Shown one piece after another: positions 22,456 to 31,069 of a stretch of 64,000 nucleotides of DNA. Source of the stretch: Bombardia bombarda. Taxonomy: Eukaryota; Ascomycota; Sordariomycetes; Sordariales; Lasiosphaeriaceae. Location: contig JAULSR010000002.1 in assembly GCA_030512295.1 (NCBI GenBank), positions 6,448,001-6,512,000 on the forward strand, in the 5' to 3' direction. Position numbers and translations under genes: made by a program. A model generated the notes under the pieces. The model was given only the letters and a program-made list of their open reading frames with translations. It ran no database searches and was not told where the DNA came from. Each line of letters opens with the position of its first letter. The stretch's first letter is position 1.

Positions 22456-23430
22456 CCGAGAAGAATAAGAGCGTTTCGGTTTTTTATTTGACAACGGAAA
22501 TGGGGACAATTTATACCACCCTGTCTGGATTCCAGATTGTTCATTGAGCAGCCCACACACAAACAAAGAATACACAGGATATTCCACTGCTGCTACTGGT
22601 AGAATGCGCAAAGCTGCCGGAATTTCATGTGCTTTGTGCTCTGGAGAGTCTTGGGCTAGAAGTCTTAAGGTTTTTGCGGCTGGGCGGAAAGTACAGCGAA
22701 CGAGAGAGAAAGAAAGAGAGAGGACGGAAATGGATACTTTCTTAACGATAGTTGTGCGGTTGTTGAAATTCCATGATGGGCGCGTGCGTACGTTCAGTTC
22801 AAGGGGAGGAAGAGGGGTGGGTTAGGTAGGGCAGGCAGGCAGGGGATGGATGACGGAAATCTAGGCAAAGGTTGCATGCATGTGGATGAATGCCACTCCT
22901 TTTTTTTTTTTTCCTTTCGTCTGCGTCTCTTCAAGTTCGAATGAAACTGTCAGTCCATAAAGTAGGTAGTGGGGTTCGGTCGGACGGGCTAAATAAAGCA
23001 ATCATGAGAACGGGATAAGATATTTGGATGGACACATATTAGGAGGAGGGGGGTTACTGATCACAGGGAAGTTTTTGATTTTGTCTTCTCGCAAACTTCT
23101 TTCCCCTTTTCCTCTTCCTCATGCTGATACCCGTCCGCCAGTTTTGTGCCTCTTGTTGTCTGGTGGGGAAAGGGGCAGCAGCATGGTGGTAAGTTGGTTG
23201 GTTGCTCACACCTAATTGCTTCAATAACAACGAGACGGGATATAGACGCAAGGCAGCATCCCTAACTAGTAATAGGACCCTTATTGAATTGAACCTGTCT
23301 TCCCCAATCTCGACCGCGAGTCTGCTTCATATGGGTATCTGATATTTATTCGTCGCCACCCCTCTATGTGCTCATTGGTGCAAAATTACCATTATCCATC
23401 CCCGTCTCCCCCCTTCTTTGTTCTCATCCC
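22456..23430. other. Intergenic between convergent CK2 and scm3
   Basis: 3' flanks of two convergent genes, with a T-run near 22899-22911 and a few purine-rich tracts (gagagaaagaaagagagagg). No gene recognised. Confidence 0.6.
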
Positions 23431-26400
23431 TCAGAGACACACGAAGCAGAAATCCCTGTCGCAGCGGAAGCCATCCTCTCCGCACCTCCGAAGCGTCCCA
23501 CGTGGAGTCCGAACAAGCTCGTTGTCCTCGACAAATTCCGGGCTGATGGCTCTGCCTGGCCGTTGTAGCATGCTCCCCCTCCTCGTTACGCTACTAGCCC
23601 CACCGCTGCTATGGACAGTAGCAAGTGCCGATGATAATGATGCTCTTCTGTTAGAAGAATGGGGATGATGTTGCCTGCCCGGTGTCGAGTCGGCCTGTTG
23701 TCGGCTCTTCGAGGGCGTCGTGATATTATTATTGACAACGCGTCGTGACGAGCCATGCAGCAGCAGCACGGCACTTTGCTTCCTTAGAGTCGACTTTGTC
23801 GATTTCTTTGGTGATGAGCCAAGGCCAGGGTCGGCCAGGGAGAAACGAGTTCGATTATGTCGATTGCTGCTGCTACCCACCACGGGGGTGTAGTATCTGG
23901 GCTTGGGTGTGAGGGACAGCTCATCCTCGTCCTCGTCCTCCGATACAAGAGAGAGGACGCCGCCTGAGCGCGGGCATGAGACGGAGGAGGGTGGGTTTTC
24001 GGGGTGGTCGTGATAAGTAGAGACTTGATGAGATGATGGGCGCTTCTTCTTTTTCGTAGGGGTTACTGGCGGCCGGCGTTCCACTATGACAGATAGGGAG
24101 GGGGATGCCTCTCTGCCCTTTTGCTCATCGGTAGGTTCTTGCCCTTCCGACAGGTAAGACATCTCAGGTAAAGGGGCGATGGTAAATCCCAAGCCGGTAT
24201 CCTCATGATCCGCGCGGTGTGGAAGTGTTGGCTCCTCTTCATCTAGTGGCTCCTCTTCATCTTCTATGGTTATGTAGCCAGAGTCGACCCGGTCGATAGT
24301 TTGGCCAATAGAGACGCCCACCGAGGGTAAGCTGTCTGCTATTCGAGCGTCATCAGCTGACACTGAAAGAGTCGGGCTCCCTCGATCTGCCCTGTCAACC
24401 TCGCTGAGTGACACTGAAAGCGTTGGGCTTCCCCCGTTTGCTGTGTCGTTCTCATTATATGTTAGATCAATATCTTCAGGTTGCTCCTCATTAGCCACGG
24501 CCTTCAGTTCCCGACCCTCTCTAAATAATGTTTCCCTGTCGCTTTCAGGTAAGGCTGTTTGAGAAAGGAGGTCGCTTGGTAGTGATTGTCTCAACTTCTT
24601 GCTGGGTCGTTTGGCAGCCAGTTGTAGGAGAGGTATTTCTCGAGGTTCGGCTGGCAGCTTTCTCTTCTTCCTCAACAGACTCTTTTCTGAGAGCCAAGAA
24701 ACTCTTTCAACGCTTGCATCTTCGACTTCGCTAGTTACCAAGTTTGACGTTTCCAGTGGCCCGGGAGTACCCTGCATTTCAGTTACGCCTTCAGCTATGG
24801 TAGAGAGCCCATTGGCTGTCATGCTCATTGCCTCATCCAAGACAGCCAACTCTGCGCCAAGTTCAGCCGGTTTCTCAGCTGGGGTGATGACATAGTCCAT
24901 ATGAAAGTTATTGGCCGGCTCTGGAGGGGTGGTCACAGCTGCGTTCGTTGTTTGTGTTTCGTCTGTGTCTTCTCGGTTGGCCGCTGAGCGTTCGCTTGCT
25001 CGAAGGTCCACTGTGCGGCGCTCTTCTCGCCGTCTTGGTATTGCCGGTTCATCTTCGTCGGAAAAGGCGTAGGTCGGGTCCAGAACATTTCTTGAAAAGA
25101 CCTCAGACGGTTCTTCTGCTGGCTGAGGATCTGGCTCGGGTGAACTGGGTATATTGTCGAGATCATACGGGTTAAATCGGGCTTTGCGAGCTTCAGGAAA
25201 TCCTTCAGCCCGAGGTTCAGCCTGGTCTGCGTCCACAGCCTTCGGAGAGCCGGGTATGTTGTCGAGATCATTCTGATCACCTCCACTTTTGCTAGCTTCT
25301 GGACATTCCTCGAGTGATGATCTGTCTTCATCTGCAACTAGAGCTAAGAGAGAATCCGGTTCGCAGCTGGGTTCGGGAGTGATAGTCTCAAATAAAACAT
25401 TATCAACTGCCATTCGGACTGAAATCTCCACATGTAATGTCTGGTTGGTGGGCTTTATTGCGAACTTTACCCTCCTCGAGGAAGAACGATTGACGTAAAC
25501 ATCTGGCTGATTTTTCGTTTGTGTAGGGGTGTGATGAATTCGGGGGGCAGATGGCAGCTTTTTGGGTGGCTTGACTCTTACAGCTACCACCTGCTTTCTT
25601 TTTGGTTTCCTTTTTGGCTTGGATTTTGCCACACCGCCATGAATGGGCGTTTCCCTTATGGAACCTGTTCCCGAGCCTCCATGTGCCGCTCCGATAACAG
25701 TCCCAGATTGGTTTGTCGAAATGGCTTCGGGTACGATATCCTCGGTCCGAGCTTTGGGGTTCAGCTTCGACTTTGCAGCAGTCTTCCGAGAATGCGTATC
25801 CTCTGTGGCATGTTTAACCGAGGGACTCCCCTTTCCTTTGGACTTCTGGAATTTAATCAGGTTGCTGTCTCTCCGGCTCTTATTTGTTTGAGGTGTGACT
25901 GTTTGCCGGCCACCTTTTCCATCTGCAGACTTTCCAAGAAGAGATCGGGGTGATGATAACTTTGCAATTCTAATCACTTCAATGGCTTTCGCTCCCTCAG
26001 TTTCGGTGGTTGAAACTCCAAGGAGAACGTCGTCATCGTCGTTATCGTGACCGTCGCCATTATGGTTGGTAAGCAGTGGTATCTTCCGAGGACCAAATCG
26101 CGTCAGAGTAGACTCCATGGAATTCCGGAAAACGGGCCGAGGCAGTTCTGGTGCCCTCCAGGCGGATTCGACGCAGTTGTCCATGGGGTTCAACACGCCA
26201 AATGGCATTGTCAAGGTTGGGAATTGCATTTGAGCAGGATATGCCATGCTCGAAAGTCGCGAAGGAGATTCCATGAACGGGTTTCCTCCTATGAATGGAG
26301 CCCCCATAAATGGGTCTGGCGCTGACCACTGTCCATTGGGAACAGAAGGCCCGGTGAGAAGGGACATGGACGACCCAGGATTTGCGCCAGCTCGGCTTAG

Positions 26401-26790
26401 ATTTTGACTGCTCTTCCCTTGCAGAATGCGCTCCTCTTCCTGTACCGATTCTGTATCCGAAGCGACATCCTCGCCATCGTCAGGGGCGTTAAGGTTTGCA
26501 TCTTTAAGTGACTGAATGTGGCCGTTATTAACAACGATCTCACCCGTTGTCATGTCAATCTCATCGCCGATGCCTGTAAAGTCCTTTTCATATTTCTCAA
26601 AGATGCGCTCAAAGGCGGACTTGAGTTTGAATGCTGCAAAGGCGCGTGATTTCTGAAGCTGGTAGCCAGGATCACGCAGCGCATTTACTTTTTCGGGTGC
26701 CAAGTTGAGCTCATCTTCATCCCCATCGCATCCCTCTTCGTCCTCGATTGGGCCGCGACCAATCCGTGGACGTTTTGGGTGTCGGTCCAT
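23431..26790 (-). CDS. scm3: Scm3-type CENP-A chaperone
   Basis: Long intronless gene of 1119 aa with an N-terminal Scm3 domain (Pfam Scm3, HJURP homologue). Scm3 deposits the centromeric histone H3 variant CENP-A at centromeres in the nucleus. The signature lies at about residues 45-95: FAAFKLKSAFERIFEKY, DFTGIGDEIDMTTGEIV and VNNGHIQSL. The rest is mostly disordered: an NPF/MP-rich stretch around 150-230, a basic segment (KPKRKPKRK) near 400 that could contact DNA, long acidic Ser/Glu-rich regions, the repeated pieces DNIPGSP/DNIPSSP and SPTLSVS, and a basic C-terminus. Yeast Scm3 is far shorter; filamentous fungi generally have long versions. The start at MDRHPKRPRIG is the first Met of the frame and is preceded by the short divergent promoter shared with atg6. 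Confidence 0.85.
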   Translation of the reverse strand: MDRHPKRPRIGRGPIEDEEGCDGDEDELNLAPEKVNALRDPGYQLQKSRAFAAFKLKSAFERIFEKYEKDFTGIGDEIDMTTGEIVVNNGHIQSLKDANLNAPDDGEDVASDTESVQEEERILQGKSSQNLSRAGANPGSSMSLLTGPSVPNGQWSAPDPFMGAPFIGGNPFMESPSRLSSMAYPAQMQFPTLTMPFGVLNPMDNCVESAWRAPELPRPVFRNSMESTLTRFGPRKIPLLTNHNGDGHDNDDDDVLLGVSTTETEGAKAIEVIRIAKLSSPRSLLGKSADGKGGRQTVTPQTNKSRRDSNLIKFQKSKGKGSPSVKHATEDTHSRKTAAKSKLNPKARTEDIVPEAISTNQSGTVIGAAHGGSGTGSIRETPIHGGVAKSKPKRKPKRKQVVAVRVKPPKKLPSAPRIHHTPTQTKNQPDVYVNRSSSRRVKFAIKPTNQTLHVEISVRMAVDNVLFETITPEPSCEPDSLLALVADEDRSSLEECPEASKSGGDQNDLDNIPGSPKAVDADQAEPRAEGFPEARKARFNPYDLDNIPSSPEPDPQPAEEPSEVFSRNVLDPTYAFSDEDEPAIPRRREERRTVDLRASERSAANREDTDETQTTNAAVTTPPEPANNFHMDYVITPAEKPAELGAELAVLDEAMSMTANGLSTIAEGVTEMQGTPGPLETSNLVTSEVEDASVERVSWLSEKSLLRKKRKLPAEPREIPLLQLAAKRPSKKLRQSLPSDLLSQTALPESDRETLFREGRELKAVANEEQPEDIDLTYNENDTANGGSPTLSVSLSEVDRADRGSPTLSVSADDARIADSLPSVGVSIGQTIDRVDSGYITIEDEEEPLDEEEPTLPHRADHEDTGLGFTIAPLPEMSYLSEGQEPTDEQKGREASPSLSVIVERRPPVTPTKKKKRPSSHQVSTYHDHPENPPSSVSCPRSGGVLSLVSEDEDEDELSLTPKPRYYTPVVGSSSNRHNRTRFSLADPGLGSSPKKSTKSTLRKQSAVLLLHGSSRRVVNNNITTPSKSRQQADSTPGRQHHPHSSNRRASLSSALATVHSSGGASSVTRRGSMLQRPGRAISPEFVEDNELVRTPRGTLRRCGEDGFRCDRDFCFVCL

Positions 26791-27296
26791 AATGATGATG
26801 TCGGCATAGCAAGGCCAGGGTGCACTATCAAGAGTCCGTGATTAGGTGCGAAAGACATGGTGTAGTGTAGTGTGGACCACGGCTTGGCTGTTCAAGTCCA
26901 GTCGAGTCCAAGTCCATCGCGTCTTCGTAAATTGATTCCAGTTCATGCGTCTCCTGAACGCGCTAAGACCGGGTAACTGGGGTACGTTCGTAGGGCTGCG
27001 AGATTGGCGGGGCAGAAGTGTGGGGCTTATGTACTGATCATTTAGTCTTTGGTAGTCTGAGCAGGAGCTGCCTTGTCATTACCCTAGGTACCTAACAAGG
27101 CGGCATTCCATCCCGCACCCGCAGGTGACCAGCTTTATCGACTGATAAGCGGCAGCGGCAGCATGCATTCAAGAAACACTGCCTTCTAGCTCAACCCAGA
27201 TTTAATTTAACCATTCTCGACTCGAATTCTCTCTCGGCCACCTCACACTTCTGTGCTCCCGTGCAACAGCATGGACGGCATCGCTCTGCAGCAATC
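26791..27296. promoter_or_regulatory. Bidirectional promoter scm3/atg6
   Basis: 506 bp between divergent start codons of scm3 (-) and atg6 (+). It contains a TAGGTACCTA palindrome-like word near 27083-27092. The regulatory role is inferred from position. Confidence 0.5.
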
Positions 27297-28829
27297 ATGT
27301 ATTGCCAAAAATGTCGCTCTCCGCTCAGGCTCGACAGCTCGCTGGAGAACTTGAACCCGGCAGCATATGATCTACTCGTTGCTACACACTCCCAGCAGCC
27401 GCCAAAGAAACATGCGTCGTCCTCCACTTCGGGGAGTACACACCCGTACCCCCTAGATCGCGCCAGAAAGCAGGCCTACGATAGGATCTCGACCTCAAGA
27501 GCCGCCACGCAGCCGACGTTTAAGAGACACAGCGGCCCAGGCAGAGGAGATGGCGCCCTCCGCGACAGCTCTGCCATGTCCTTCATCTTCCTGACCGAGT
27601 CACAAATCACACCTCCCGGCCTGGCCGCCCAAAGGAACCAGCAGCAGCAGCAGCAGCAGCACCACCACAACCCCCCGGCCCTACCGCCCAGCTACGACGG
27701 ACCCGCCGACGAGGACGACGCCCACAAGTCCTACGAGATGGAGCGCATCAACAAGCTCTTCGAAATCCTCTCGGCCCGCTCCGACATCGACCACCCCGTT
27801 TGTGTCGAGTGCTCCGACCTGCTGCTCGAGGAAATGCAGAAGAAGCTCGAAGCCACAGCACGCGAGCGGGACGCATACGTCAACTTCCTGAAAGAAGCCC
27901 AGGCAAACACCCCCACAGAAGAGGAGCTCAAGGCGCAGGAACAAGCCCTCGTCAAAGCCCAAAAAGCCGAATCCGACGCCCGCGACGAGGTGCGCAAGCT
28001 CGAGCAGGAGCGCGCCGCCCTCGACGCAGAACTGCTCGCACTCGAAGAAGAATCCCAGCAGCTCGACGGCCACGAAGAGGCCTTCTGGCGCGAGCGCAAC
28101 GCCTTCGCCAGCCGGCTGGCCGACTTCCAGAGCGAGCGCGACAGCATCAACAGCAAGTTCGACCACGACTCGCGCCAGCTCGAGAAGCTGCAGCGCAGCA
28201 ACGTCTACAACGACACCTTCTGCATCAGCCACGACGGCACCTTCGCCACCATCAACGGCCTCCGCCTCGGCCGCCTCTCGGACGCCCCCGTCGACTGGCC
28301 AGAGATCAACGCCGCCTGGGGCCACGCCCTCCTGCTCCTCGTCACCGTCGCCGACAAGCTCGGCTACCGCTTCGAGGGCTACGAGCCCCGCCCCATGGGG
28401 TCCACGTCGCGCATCATTCGCCTCGAGCCCCCCGCGTCGCCCGCGTCCAGTAGGCTCACCACCCGCGCGGCGAGCGCCCCGCCCCCGCCGCCTAAGCGGC
28501 ACGTCCTTGATTTGTTTTCTAGCGGCGATATGCCGTTGGGGTTGACGTTTATGCATCGCAAGTTTGATAATGCCATGACGGCGTTCCTCGAGCTCGTGCG
28601 CCAGCTGGGGAATCATGTACAACAGCAGACGGCGGCTGGCGGCAACGCGCTCAGCCTGCCGTATCGTATCGAGGGCGATAAGATTGGGGATGCCAGCATC
28701 AAGCTGGGTATCGCGCAGGATGATGGCTGGACAAAGGCGTGCAAGTTGACGCTGACGTGCTGTAAGTTTCTGCTGGCTCATGCGAGCAATGTGAGCGCTC
28801 CGTCCAATGGTCGGGTGGGAGGGCCGTGA
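27297..28829 (+). CDS. atg6: Atg6/Vps30 (Beclin-1 homologue)
   Basis: Intronless gene of 510 aa for the Beclin subunit of the Vps34 phosphatidylinositol 3-kinase complexes, needed for autophagosome formation and vacuolar sorting on endomembranes. An N-terminal C-x2-C (MYCQKCRSPLRLD) is followed by the short conserved FIFLTESQI near residue 108, in the BH3-like region. A poly-Gln/His insert follows (CAG-rich DNA at 27641-27668). A long Glu/Arg/Ala coiled coil lies at about 155-290, and the C-terminal BARA/evolutionarily conserved domain covers the rest, with SNVYNDTFCISHDGTFATIN, GLRLGR, EINAAWGHALLLL, GYRFEGY, FDNAMTAFL and WTKACKLTLTCCKFLLA. The start was chosen at MYCQKC because the 12 extra upstream codons open only with GTG. 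Confidence 0.95.
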   Translation: MYCQKCRSPLRLDSSLENLNPAAYDLLVATHSQQPPKKHASSSTSGSTHPYPLDRARKQAYDRISTSRAATQPTFKRHSGPGRGDGALRDSSAMSFIFLTESQITPPGLAAQRNQQQQQQQHHHNPPALPPSYDGPADEDDAHKSYEMERINKLFEILSARSDIDHPVCVECSDLLLEEMQKKLEATARERDAYVNFLKEAQANTPTEEELKAQEQALVKAQKAESDARDEVRKLEQERAALDAELLALEEESQQLDGHEEAFWRERNAFASRLADFQSERDSINSKFDHDSRQLEKLQRSNVYNDTFCISHDGTFATINGLRLGRLSDAPVDWPEINAAWGHALLLLVTVADKLGYRFEGYEPRPMGSTSRIIRLEPPASPASSRLTTRAASAPPPPPKRHVLDLFSSGDMPLGLTFMHRKFDNAMTAFLELVRQLGNHVQQQTAAGGNALSLPYRIEGDKIGDASIKLGIAQDDGWTKACKLTLTCCKFLLAHASNVSAPSNGRVGGP

Positions 28830-29493
28830 TATGTCTTGTGTGTTGTGTTACGCTATGTTGCACGGAATGGGTAGGTAGGTAGGTAGGTAGACGTGTCTAT
28901 CTCTATATGGGCCTAGAGGAACTGGTACTAGGATTAGAAATGTGTCCTTGCGTGGATAATGGTTTTGTTTAGACACGAAAGAGTTATTATCGGTCATTAG
29001 GAATGATGCCGCCTTTTTTTCCGGTCACATTTCTACTTGACGGTGGCATAATGTCCACCGTCGTTATTTGTTTTAAGCATGGAGTTGGCAAAGTGTGGGT
29101 GGGTGGGATGGTCACTTAGTCACCTTCAAGGTGCATGATTTAATTTTGTTTTGTTTTTGTTTTTCCATGTAATAGCGGTTGATGACAATGGAAAACTCAT
29201 CATCATTAGCTAGGTAAATAGGGGAACGAACCATCAAGTTCCTCGACCGTGCCCAGCATCCATACTACTTGGTGACAAGATCAAGAAAGATCATAAAGTA
29301 TGGAATCATCAAGTATGAAAAGTCGTCAACATAAAGTAAAAGTACTACGAGTCCTGTCATCTCTGTAGAAACTTATCATCATTCGAACCCGCGACTGCGA
29401 AACTGTAATGAAATATTAATCCTATGGTCGGAATCAGCATCAAGGCATTCTTCTCTTCTGTATAGCTTCCGAGCTTCCAGAGAGAGCTGTTTC
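28830..29493. other. Intergenic downstream of atg6
   Basis: 3' flank of atg6. It has a (GTAG)5 microsatellite at 28871-28890 and AT-rich stretches near 29140-29170. No gene recognised. Confidence 0.6.
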
Positions 29494-30528
29494 CTATTTC
29501 CAAGAACAAAACCAGCAGTCAGCTAAACAGTCACAGGGACAACATGAACAGCACGCAACCGACTTGAACACTCTCATGTTCGGAGATTTGGATTTACTCA
29601 CCATCAGATTCATCGTCATCCTTTTTCTTCTATCTTCCTTATTATCTTTATTATCCGCGTCATCGACAAGCTTACGCAAGAAATTCTTAAACCCGCCGCT
29701 CATCTTGACCACAGAGCGCAGATGCTTATCAGTAAGAGTAACAGTCTCAACCCCATTCTCAACAGCCTCCGTCTCGGCCAGAGCCACAGCCATCTGCAGC
29801 GCATTGCGAATCTCGTGGCCGTTCCACCGTAGCGCGCGCACGTCGGCCGACTCGAACGCGTACTCCCTCGCGCTCTGCGGGACGTATCACTTGCCCGTGC
29901 TGTCGCTCTCGAGCCGCTCAAAGTTGTGCATCCAGATGCGCTTGCGGCCACTCGTCGCTCAGCCGGCGGTAGTGCAGCGCGACGTGGATGCAGCCAGTGA
30001 AGGCGCTATCAAACGCCTAGATGCGGTTTGTGGTCAGGAACAGGACGCCGCGGTAGTACTTGAGGGCGCGCAGGAAGATGGGAGACGAGGCTATTGCGGT
30101 AGAAGTCGTACGTGTGGCGCTTCTCGAGGAAGACGTCCGCCTCGTCGAGCAACACCACAGCACCGAAGCGCTTGCCCAGGGTGAGGAAGTATTTGAGGCT
30201 GGACTTGACCGAGTCGACATCCCTGGAGGCGCTGATGTCGCCGCTGGTCAGGGCCAGGAGCGGACGGCGGGTCAGTTCGGCGACGCATTCGGCTGTGCAT
30301 ATCTTGCCGACGCCCGGCGAGGCGTGCAGGAGGAAGATGCGGCCTTCGCCCTTGTTCTTGACAAAGTCGGACGGCGATGGCGTCACCTTGCCGTCGGAGC
30401 TAGCGAACCTGCCGATGAGGGACTTGACCGTCTGCTTTACCTCGCTGTCGAGGACGAGATACTTGAAGGCATCCTTATCGGGAAGTATGACGTTCAACAA
30501 GCCGCTGGCTTTTAGCGGTTGCTAGCAT
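29494..30528 (-). pseudogene. Decayed AAA ATPase (partial, frameshifted)
   Basis: Minus-strand remnant of a fungal AAA+ ATPase of the cytosolic/BCS1-like type that often occurs as orphan genes. Visible in order are: LVLDSEVKQTVKSLIGRF, NKGEGRIFLLHASPGVGKI (Walker A, usual GKT Thr replaced by Ile), PLLALTSGDI, AVVLLDEADVFLEKR (Walker B), RNSLVS, then a frameshift near 30080 into IFLRALKYYRGVLFLTTNR. A TAG stop follows at 30017-30019, then AFDSAFTGCIHVALHYR, a second shift near 29950, WMHNFERLES, a TGA stop at 29887-29889, and SADVRALRWNGHEIRNALQ and KMSGGFKNFLRKL. The large N-terminal half of the family is absent upstream. Two frameshifts, two stops, a lost Walker A Thr and N-terminal truncation make function unlikely. 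The Walker A change fits ACA to ATA, a C-to-T change in a CpA context, as repeat-induced point mutation would give; that is inference. Confidence 0.85.
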
Positions 30529-31069
30529 ACGTTGCCTCACAATGCATCTGCTTTAGCCCACTAAGATTCGTGAGTGATACTCTCAGTTCTTGTTGATATC
30601 TGCTCAACGTATCGCTTACAGTCGAATCATTGGTCGCTGTACCACTTGTCTGCTGCCTGCTTGTGTTGCAGGCCTCCGCCTCATCTGGCAATCGCGGTTG
30701 TAACTCGACTGCTGTGTTTGATTCGTCAAAACGCTAAGACTAATAACAACAAAGTCAGCAAACATGCCCAAGAACTGCCTTGGTTAAAGAGGTCTTTGAT
30801 CGCAGAAAAACAACAAATAAATATCTACCGACACCTTCCTTGTTTGGTTGAAGAGGCTTTTGATCGCTGAACAATAAACACATCCAACGGGAAGCAAAAC
30901 AGAGTCCTCAGGGCGAATAGGAACCGTTTTGATATTGGTCGATTTGGAGTCTAACAGCTATGGGGAGAGGTGAGATCGAATGAACCCCGATATCGGCCGC
31001 CCTCTTTCACATATAATATACTGATAGGTATCCAAGTCTAGCCCTGTGTATTTGTCCAAATCTCTTTGT
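30529..31069. other. Intergenic between AAA pseudogene and Zn-cluster gene
   Basis: About 540 bp, moderately AT-rich. No continuation of the AAA gene N-terminus could be read on the minus strand, and no other gene was recognised. Confidence 0.6.

Noticed and set aside
27681..28781. 366-codon minus-strand ORF opposite atg6
   Set aside because: It is antisense to a clear Beclin gene in GC-rich DNA; the Leu/Val/Gly/Glu-rich translation is the usual shadow of a GC-rich coding strand.
29375..29400. TTCGAACCC-like word resembling a tRNA T-loop (minus strand)
   Set aside because: The flanking bases do not form a T-stem, and no acceptor or anticodon arms could be drawn.
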